DNA from: Bacteroidetes bacterium 4572_117
GTDB taxonomy: Bacteria > Bacteroidota > Bacteroidia > Bacteroidales > NBLH01
Assembly: GCA_002084525.1 (NCBI GenBank)
Contig: NBLH01000012.1
Location: 1-36,510, forward strand
DNA length: 36,510 bases
Direction of reading: 5' to 3'
The position numbers and the translations under genes are program-made. How positions within the stretch are numbered: the stretch's first letter is position 1; every line of letters starts with the position of its first letter. This document shows, one piece after another, positions 1 through 7,155 of this stretch. The notes under the pieces were generated by a model that worked only from the letters and a program-made list of their open reading frames with translations, had not been told where the DNA came from and did no database searches.

Positions 1-8
1 TTTTGCTT

Positions 9-671
9 ATGCCTGAAATAGAAAAACATATTACAATTGTGGCCGATTTTCGTGAAAATGCATCAGGTATAGTTCAAATACTTATTGAACTTGGTATAAA
101 AATAAATGTGCAAGTTTTAAAAAGAGGCGACTACCTGATTAATAACCAGCTAATTGTAGAGAGAAAAACCAAGGATGACTTTGTTTTGTCATTAATGCAA
201 AACCGTTTGTTTAAGCAATGTGCAAATCTGAAAAAAACTAATTACCATCAAATTTTACTTATTGAAGGCAACCCATACAAAACAAAACACAGTATCAGCC
301 GCGAGGCGATAAGGGGGGCTTTGCTTTCTATAAGTTCATCATGGCAAATACCAATTGTGTATTCTTTAAATACAAATGAAACTGCCCAAATGCTAATTCA
401 TGCCGCAAAGCAAAACCTGCACGAAAAATTTATGTTTCAGCGTACCGGTTATAAGCCTAAAACCATTACTAAAAAACAGCTTTATTTTTTACAGGGGTTA
501 CCATCGGTTGGCCCTAAAATAGCAATTGAGTTATTAAAGCAATTTGGGAATATTGAAAAAATTATATCAGCTACTGAAAAAGAGTTGAAGGATGTAGCCG
601 GCATTGGCAAGGGAAAAGCTGTAAAAATACGGGAATTTATTACTGCCAAGCACATAGTTTGGCAAATTTAA
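9..671 (+). CDS. ERCC4-domain (XPF/Hef-like) nuclease with C-terminal helix-hairpin-helix motifs
   Basis: VADFRE...ERKTKDDF nuclease signature, then LPSVGPKIAIELLKQFG and VAGIGKGKAVKI HhH motifs. First ATG at 9; gene could start upstream of the window. Confidence 0.85.
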   Translation: MPEIEKHITIVADFRENASGIVQILIELGIKINVQVLKRGDYLINNQLIVERKTKDDFVLSLMQNRLFKQCANLKKTNYHQILLIEGNPYKTKHSISREAIRGALLSISSSWQIPIVYSLNTNETAQMLIHAAKQNLHEKFMFQRTGYKPKTITKKQLYFLQGLPSVGPKIAIELLKQFGNIEKIISATEKELKDVAGIGKGKAVKIREFITAKHIVWQI

Positions 672-699
672 TTATATTTGAAAAACTGATTTTTCTAAC

Positions 700-1591
700 A
701 TGAGCAAACCTAAAGTGAAAAATAAACTAATTTTGTGGCTTAACAGGCCTTTTCCTCTAATTGAAACCAACAAAAACAAATTTCTGATATCATTTTCGTT
801 TGCCGCTTTTATTTTCATTTTTTTAATTGTTTTTCAGCCATTTGGCTTGTCAAAAATACAATTCTATAAACCCATATATATTGCAGGATTTTTTTCATAA
901 CTTTTTCAGTAATGCTTATCAGCTTTTTTACCGGCTCCATAGTCCTTAAAAAAAGCTTTAATCCTGATAAGTGGAACATAAAAAAGAAATATTTTTTATT
1001 TTATGGCAAATAAGTATAATTGCAGTATTTAATTGGTTGTACAATTCAATTGCGGGAAAAGAAATTACTGAACAATATAATTTGATTTCTTTTTTATTTA
1101 TTACCATTGCAGTAGGTATTTTCCCAACTCTATTTTACACTATTAATGCTGAGAAAATTTTATCGCATAAACATGGCTTAATTGCAAATGAGTTGTCTGA
1201 GAACCTGCGCACATCTAAATTCGATGCTAAAACAGAGCTAATTAATATAGTTGCTGAAAATAATACAAATTTATTGATACTTAATTTGCCGGAATTAATA
1301 TGCATTGTTTCAGAAGGGAATTATGTAAATGTGTTTTACTATGAAAACGATAAAATAAACAAGAAACTTATTAGAAATTCACTTTCAAACATAAAGCGGC
1401 AATTAATTGTTTTCGGCTCTATACAATGTTGTCATCGTTCATACATTATTAATTTGCAAAATGTAAGCAGTGTTAGCGGAAATGCCAGGAATTATAACTT
1501 GCATGTAAAAAATCTGGGTTTTACCGTTCCTGTTTCCCGAAATTTCCCAAAAACAATTATAAAAAACATATTAAAAACACAGAATACCTAA
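700..1591 (+). pseudogene. Membrane-anchored LytTR-domain regulator, interrupted by two apparent 1-nt frameshifts
   Basis: ORF 700-900 (TM segment), frame-3 segment from 897 (ITFSVMLISFFTGSIVLKKSFNPDKWNIKK) and ORF 971-1591 (TM helices + LytTR: IVSEGNYVNVFYY...RNSLSNIKRQL...CHRSYIINLQNVSSVSG) join into one protein if one T is added at the T7 run (889-895) and one A at the A-run near 980-985. Confidence 0.75.
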
Positions 1592-1802
1592 ACCAGAGCC
1601 TCATTAAGTGTATTAGTCATTTATTGTTAGGTTGTTATGTGCTATTTTCAATGACTAATGAATAATTTCTAATGACTTTTTACGATAACTCTATCTTATG
1701 AGCAAAACCCATAACACACTGATAATATTCTTATACGACAGGAGTTCTAAAACTGTAATCATAGTAAGAGTTTAGTAATTGACAGGTTAACTTGTTAGTT
1801 GT

Positions 1803-2828
1803 TCAGGGCTTGATATGTCCCGCAAAACCTATAATGGGATCAGGTATATTTAGCGAAAGTTTCATTTGTTCAGAAGCAGCACGGCAACCTGCTTTGCATT
1901 TTGTATATAAGTTACATCCGGTACAAAAATCCGGTATAATATTATCCCATAGTTGGGCTTTTTCTGAATTTAACATATCACTTATTTTATCCTTGTAAAT
2001 ATTCCCCAAAATTGTAGGCGAGTGATTACAAAAACGTAAATCGCCATGAATATCTATTGTAAGCGGTCGCCTTTTAATATCAGAAGAGCATGTCGAAAAC
2101 AAAATATTTTTGAAATCGTCAGGGTTTAAAACACATAAAGGTGTGCAAACATTTGAACTAAGTGCAAGTTTGTGTTCCCTACCTGTTTGAGAGGCAATTT
2201 TATAAGTTTTAGCTAGTTCTTGTTGCGAAATAATCAAATTATTTTTTTCAATAATGCCTTGCCCGCCAATATTAAACCGGTTTAACATAATTCTGAAAAC
2301 GCCCATGTTTTTTAAAAAAACCAAGGTCTCGGCAATTTGCTTATAATTTGCTTTGGTAATTACAATAACACCAACAACATTTGCATTTAACCCAATAAGT
2401 ATTTTTATCGATTCTACAGATTTTCTCCACGAACCTGTTATACCTGTCATATAATCGTGTGCTTTGGTATCAGGCGAATGCACAGGGAGTTCAAAAAGCC
2501 CTACTTTAAGGTCTAGCATTTGTTTATAATCTGTTTTATTTGCCGAATTTCCGTTTGTTATTATTGTAACCGATTTTTTTTTCATTTTGGCATATAAAAC
2601 CAGTTCGGGAAAGCGCTCTGCAAGGAAGGGTTCACCCCCGGTAAATGTAACATGCTTAACATCAGCAACTTTAAAAATACGCTTTAAGGTTTTTTTTGCC
2701 TGTTTATATGAGTTATAGTGGCTAAAATTTTTATTGCCGGGCATTTTCCAAATGTTGTAACAGTATTTACATTTTAAATTGCAAACAGATGTAAGCTCAA
2801 AAGTTATTTGTGGAAGTTTAACCTTCAT
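1803..2828 (-). CDS. Radical SAM/SPASM domain protein
   Basis: ELTSVCNLKCKYCYN (CxxxCxxC), TFTGGEPFL, and a Cys-rich C-terminus with FCNHSPTILGNI...FCTGCNLYTKCKAGCRAASEQ typical of SPASM auxiliary cluster domains. Confidence 0.92.
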   Translation of the reverse strand: MKVKLPQITFELTSVCNLKCKYCYNIWKMPGNKNFSHYNSYKQAKKTLKRIFKVADVKHVTFTGGEPFLAERFPELVLYAKMKKKSVTIITNGNSANKTDYKQMLDLKVGLFELPVHSPDTKAHDYMTGITGSWRKSVESIKILIGLNANVVGVIVITKANYKQIAETLVFLKNMGVFRIMLNRFNIGGQGIIEKNNLIISQQELAKTYKIASQTGREHKLALSSNVCTPLCVLNPDDFKNILFSTCSSDIKRRPLTIDIHGDLRFCNHSPTILGNIYKDKISDMLNSEKAQLWDNIIPDFCTGCNLYTKCKAGCRAASEQMKLSLNIPDPIIGFAGHIKP

Positions 2829-3346
2829 TATCGGATATTTAACCTATAAATATCACGGAATTGTTGTTGCTTATCCTTATCTTCAGCAAAAAGGTTTAAA
2901 TAATAAGTGCCATTTTGCAGGTTTTCATCAACCAATATAGTAAAATCCTCAACATAACTATCAAATAAACCATCGGCAGGCAATATATTATCAATTTGCA
3001 AGGTATCCGAACGCAAAGTATCGGTAATATTAAAAGAGAAATTAATTCCATCCCTGTCCTCAATGGTCCCGTTAATTTTATTGTCAATGTTTAAATCAAG
3101 ATTAATCTTATATCCATCTAAATTTTCAATAATGAACCTATTGGCAGGTGCTGGCATATCGTAACAAGAAACACAAGAATATGTTGTAACCGTAGAAAAA
3201 GTCAGCAACAAAGCACCGACTTTCATTTTTTTCGACAGCCAAAATCCTGATTTGCCTTTTGAGAAAAAAACAGCCAAAGAAATAATTGCAAACAAAACTG
3301 TTAAAACAGCCACAGTAATTGGTATAATGGTTTCTTTTTTATTCAT
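2828..3346 (-). CDS. Small membrane/lipoprotein-like protein with SCVSCYDMP motif, translationally coupled to the rSAM gene
   Basis: 172 aa; N-terminal TM, second hydrophobic segment KKMKVGALLLTFSTVTTYSCVSCYDMPAP; stop/start overlap TAATG with the downstream rSAM ORF. Confidence 0.75.
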   Translation of the reverse strand: MNKKETIIPITVAVLTVLFAIISLAVFFSKGKSGFWLSKKMKVGALLLTFSTVTTYSCVSCYDMPAPANRFIIENLDGYKINLDLNIDNKINGTIEDRDGINFSFNITDTLRSDTLQIDNILPADGLFDSYVEDFTILVDENLQNGTYYLNLFAEDKDKQQQFRDIYRLNIR

Positions 3347-3431
3347 TAGGCACGTTTTAAAGATAGAAAACAGATATTTGTAAAGGTAATAATAATTTTA
3401 TTCAAATACATTCCCATCCACCCCAAAACTT

Positions 3432-3461
3432 TCCCGTTTGTCCCAAATCAGTCCTGTTTGT
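3432..3461 (+). promoter_or_regulatory. Two direct repeats TCCYGTTTGT at exactly 20-bp period (LytTR-like site candidate)
   Basis: tcccgtttgt at 3432-3441 and tcctgtttgt at 3452-3461, between divergent genes. Confidence 0.4.
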
Positions 3462-3554
3462 GTAATTTGTTGCCTATCAATCACATAAATTTGCAAAATA
3501 ATGCTTCCTATCCGTACATTTGTTGTCAAGTTTAACAAATTAAATTTAAAAATT

Positions 3555-3761
3555 ATGAAAAAGATATTATTAAGTATGATAGTTTTAGTATTTGTTATAC
3601 CAATTTTTGCGCAGACAGGAACAATAGTCGTAAATGTTTCAGGTATTGAAAATGATAAAGGCGTTGTTCAAATAGGTCTTTACAACAGAGAAGAAAGTTT
3701 CCCAAATTACAACATGAATTTTAAAGGAGCTTTTCCAAAAGCAAATAAAAATGTCTCATAG
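3555..3761 (+). pseudogene. DUF2141-like secreted protein, 3'-truncated
   Basis: MKKILLSMIVLVFVIPIFAQ signal peptide, then GTIVVNVSGIENDKGVVQIGLYNREESFPNYNMNFKGAFPKA, N-terminal part of DUF2141; stops where the convergent Uma2 gene ends. Confidence 0.6.
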
Positions 3762-4404
3762 TTTCATTGTTAAGCTGTTTATCAAAAAAAGCTTTTACCG
3801 GAATTTCAAAACCCGAAATAACAAAACTATTTATTTGCCCCGATGATGTTTTTTCTTTAAGCTCATACATTTCATTTTCTAAAACATATTGTTCTACAAA
3901 TTCATTTTCCGGATCAACTATCCAGTATTCTTTTACGCCATGACTTTGATAGTCGTTAAACTTTATAGTACGGTCAGTTTTTTCAGTCGATTTTGATAAA
4001 ACTTCAACCACAAAATCTGGTGCAGGAAATAACAATTGGTCCGCTTTAAAATCTTTTGCTTTTTCTTTGCCAAAAAAACAAATATCAGGTTCGTAATCAT
4101 TACGGGTAAGTCGTATCATAAGCTTTTCAACTGCAACAATAGCCTGTAGATTACGAGATACTATAAATGTATTTATAAAAAAAGATAAATTAGAAACAAC
4201 ATTACTGTGCCTATACATAACAGGGGAATGAATAATTATTTTGCCGTTTATAAATTCGGCTTTATCATTTTCGCTAACAGTTTCGTAGAAATACATTCGT
4301 TCTTTTTGTTCTTCTTCATAAAGATTCTGTAGGGCATTTAAAATTATAAAAGCATTAGGCTGTTTTTTTATACGCTCTATTTGTTTTTTTAGTTCTAGAT
4401 TCAT
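3721..4404 (-). CDS. Uma2-family (DUF820) putative PD-(D/E)XK endonuclease
   Basis: YEPDICFF...PDFVVEVLSKSTEKTDRTIKFNDYQSHGVKEYWIVDPE. Confidence 0.88.
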   Translation of the reverse strand: MNLELKKQIERIKKQPNAFIILNALQNLYEEEQKERMYFYETVSENDKAEFINGKIIIHSPVMYRHSNVVSNLSFFINTFIVSRNLQAIVAVEKLMIRLTRNDYEPDICFFGKEKAKDFKADQLLFPAPDFVVEVLSKSTEKTDRTIKFNDYQSHGVKEYWIVDPENEFVEQYVLENEMYELKEKTSSGQINSFVISGFEIPVKAFFDKQLNNETMRHFYLLLEKLL

Positions 4405-4482
4405 AATTTATTGGATATAGAAGATGAATAGCACTTAATGCAAAGTTACGATAATTTTATATATTAATAAAATCTATGTATT

Positions 4483-5821
4483 ATGAAAAAAATAATAAAA
4501 ATTTTCCCATTTGTAGCAGTAATTGCACTTAATGTGCTTGCAGAAGGTTCTGGGTTTAGAATACGAAACGTTATGCCTTTTGTACTGATAATTGCCGGGT
4601 TGCTTTCAGTAAACCTTGTTTTGTCATTTATCCTAAAAATAAAAAACTATTTTTTATATGGATTATCCGGGGTTGCTATTCTTGGTGCTTTGGCTGTTTT
4701 AATACTACCAAAATCTTTAGGGCAGTTTTATTTGCACTTGGAATGGTGCTTACTGTAATTACTTAGCATCAAGAAGATGCCATTAATACAATAATTGCAA
4801 CGCTTGTACCAATAGTTTTGCAACTTGCAATAGGTGTTCCGATAACGGTAAAACTTCCCGATTATTTAATGCAGAAAGTAGGAGGGGAGCAAATAATTTT
4901 TAAATCGATAAAAGATTTGTTTAGTGCAATGCCTTTTGGTTTGAATAAAGCAAATGCAAAAGATTTAACTACTGTTGTGCAGTTTTTTCTTACAGGCGAT
5001 GAACCTACAACTGGTTATTTTGTTTTTGAAAACCAAAAATGTGCTTATACAGAGGGAGTACACCCAAACCCAAAAACTACAATAAAATGTGGTTCTAAAC
5101 TTTGGCTGCAAATATCAAACAATGAAGTTTCAGGCGATAAAGCACTTATAAATAATGAATATCAAGTAGAAGGTGATGCAAGTATAATGCTAAAATTTGC
5201 AAGTTTATTTGAACCACCAAAACCAGTAAAAAAGAAAGAAAATAAATTTGAATATAAAACATTTGCACCTAACAAAATAAAAAATATTGTTGTTTTTGAT
5301 GGTGGTCCAAGAACATCAAAATTTAGTAAAACCACTTTTATGGTAAATCATTTTATTGATGGTGCAAAACAAGCAGGTGCAAATATTGAATACATTATAT
5401 GTTGTTAGATGAACAAGGTTATACATTGCATCCCGACAGGTTTCCTGAAAAAGGTGAACAGGGTTTTGTTGTGTTTAGTACTGCCGGTTTCCCTGATGTT
5501 GAACATAATTTCGAAGGTTTAAAATTATCGTACAGGATGTGGGGTTCGCATAGTGAAAATATGCATTTAATGGGTGAGTTTTTCTTGACCGCTGCCGAGA
5601 TAATTGTGCAACCCGTATATGAGGGTCGCAGGAATATGATTAAAGATGTTTGTATAAAAACCGGGAAACAAATTGTTGAACAAGGCAAAATCGACCAGGA
5701 TTTAATGTTAGCTGTTCAAGATTCTACCGTATCAAAAGAAACATTTCAAATGCAGGCAGATATGTTTTGGGAAAGCCTTGATGGCAAAAAAAGCTTTTTA
5801 TCAAGCATACCTAAAATTTAG
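4483..5821 (+). pseudogene. Remnant of membrane segment + SCP2-like sterol-binding domain + NAD(P)H-dependent FMN reductase, multiply disrupted
   Basis: Frames 4483-4758, about 4720-5408 and 5399-5821 carry consecutive pieces: TM helices; QFFLTGDEPTTGYFVFENQKCAYTEGVHPNPKTTIKCGSKLW (SCP2-like); IVVFDGGPR..(flavoprotein P-loop-like); LLDEQGYTLHPDRFPEKGEQGFVVFSTAGFPDVEHNFEGL. Frameshift at GGG 4720-4722, in-frame TAG at 4764-4766, missing middle of reductase domain near 5400. Confidence 0.7.
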
Positions 5822-5932
5822 GGTTCCTAAGGCCTGACTTGAATTCCTTTTAAGGACTCAATCCCTAAAGAGTGTGCTGAAAATCAGGTATCAATACCAC
5901 CGGGCTATTGCTGTCAGACCCTTTCAGACCCT

Positions 5933-5968
5933 GCCCCGTGTTGTTGCGGGGGCTAACCCCTTTTAGCC
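5933..5968. terminator. Overlapping stem-loops (GCCCCG..CGGGGGC and GGCTAA..TTAGCC)
   Basis: gccccgtgttgttgcgggggc and ggctaaccccttttagcc, followed by a T-run near 5992. Confidence 0.4.
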
Positions 5969-6087
5969 AAAATAAAAAGTAGGACGTGTTTTTTTTTAAT
6001 TAATACAACATATTTAACATACCAGTATACAACTAGCCTGATAAAGCTTAGATTTATTTACTATTTTTGTAATTATTTTTACGGATT

Positions 6088-7155
6088 ATGGATAAAAAAA
6101 TCAACAATAAAGATGCACTGTTTGGAAAAACTATCAGTGAACTGGAACATATAGTAAATTCATTAAAATTACCTGCTTATACCGCTAAACAAATTGCTTT
6201 ATGGCTTTATAAAAAAAAGATTGCTACTATTGACGAAATGACCAACCTTTCGAAAACAGCAAGAAAAAGCCTTGCAGAAAGGTATTGTCTCGGTATTTCT
6301 GAGCCATTAAGTGTCAAAACATCATCAGACGGGACTAAAAAATATTTGTTCCCGGCAATTAACAACGCTTTTATCGAAACTGCTTTTATCCCAGAAGAAA
6401 AAAGGGACACACTTTGCGTATCGTCGCAAGTTGGCTGTAAAATGGCCTGCACTTTTTGTATGACTGGCAAACAAGGTTTTCAAGGCCATTTATCGGCAGG
6501 TGAAATCTTGAACCAATTGCGGAGCATACCGGAAAGCAACAATATCTCAAATATTGTTTTTATGGGTATGGGCGAACCTTTTGACAATTTAACTAGCGTA
6601 CTAAAGGCACTTGAAATACTTACTTCGGATTATGGCTTTGAAATGAGCCCAAAAAGAATTAATGTTTCAACAATAGGGATACTTGAAAGCTTAAAAATGT
6701 TTTTAGAAAAAAGCAAGTGTAATTTAGCAATAAGCCTTCACACCCCTTTTACCGATGAAAGAAAAGAATTGATGCCAATTGAAAAAAACCAGCCAATAAA
6801 AGAAATCTTATCAGAAATAAAAAAATGGGATTTTGCTAGGAACAGGAGGGTATCTTTTGAATACATTATGTTTAAGGGTGTAAATGATACGCCTAAACAT
6901 GTAAGCGAATTGGCTAAAATTTTAAACGGTATCAAATGCCGTATCAATTTAATCCGTTTTCATCATGTACCCGGTTTAGAGATTATAGGATCAGATGACG
7001 AAACCATAATGAATTTCCAACAACAACTGAAAGAAAAAGGCATTGTTACCACAATAAGGGCTTCGCGCGGTTTAGATATTGAAGCTGCATGTGGGTTGCT
7101 TTCGACCAAAGCTATTTTAAACCAACAAAAAACTATTTTGGATGTCAAAAAATAA
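6088..7155 (+). CDS. rlmN: 23S rRNA (adenine(2503)-C(2))-methyltransferase (RlmN)
   Basis: CVSSQVGCKMACTFCMTGKQGFQGHLSAGEIL, VFMGMGEPFDN, RINVSTIG, CNLAISLHTP..R..LMPI, EYIMFKGVND. Confidence 0.95.
   Translation: MDKKINNKDALFGKTISELEHIVNSLKLPAYTAKQIALWLYKKKIATIDEMTNLSKTARKSLAERYCLGISEPLSVKTSSDGTKKYLFPAINNAFIETAFIPEEKRDTLCVSSQVGCKMACTFCMTGKQGFQGHLSAGEILNQLRSIPESNNISNIVFMGMGEPFDNLTSVLKALEILTSDYGFEMSPKRINVSTIGILESLKMFLEKSKCNLAISLHTPFTDERKELMPIEKNQPIKEILSEIKKWDFARNRRVSFEYIMFKGVNDTPKHVSELAKILNGIKCRINLIRFHHVPGLEIIGSDDETIMNFQQQLKEKGIVTTIRASRGLDIEAACGLLSTKAILNQQKTILDVKK

Noticed and set aside
889-985. Programmed ribosomal frameshifting in the LytTR gene
   Set aside because: Two separate shifts in the same gene at plain homopolymers; sequencing error or decay is more likely, and no supporting stem-loop was seen.
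1792-1998. 68-aa plus-strand ORF
   Set aside because: Antisense to the conserved Cys-rich SPASM end of the radical SAM gene; no recognisable domain.
3721-4404. Uma2 gene as part of a mobile element with terminal repeats
   Set aside because: No convincing terminal repeats or transposase around it; only the truncated neighbours hint at rearrangement.
5820-5970. Possible tRNA or structured ncRNA in GC-richer intergenic segment
   Set aside because: Stem-loops present, but no cloverleaf, T-loop or CCA-end pattern could be made out; terminator is the simpler reading.
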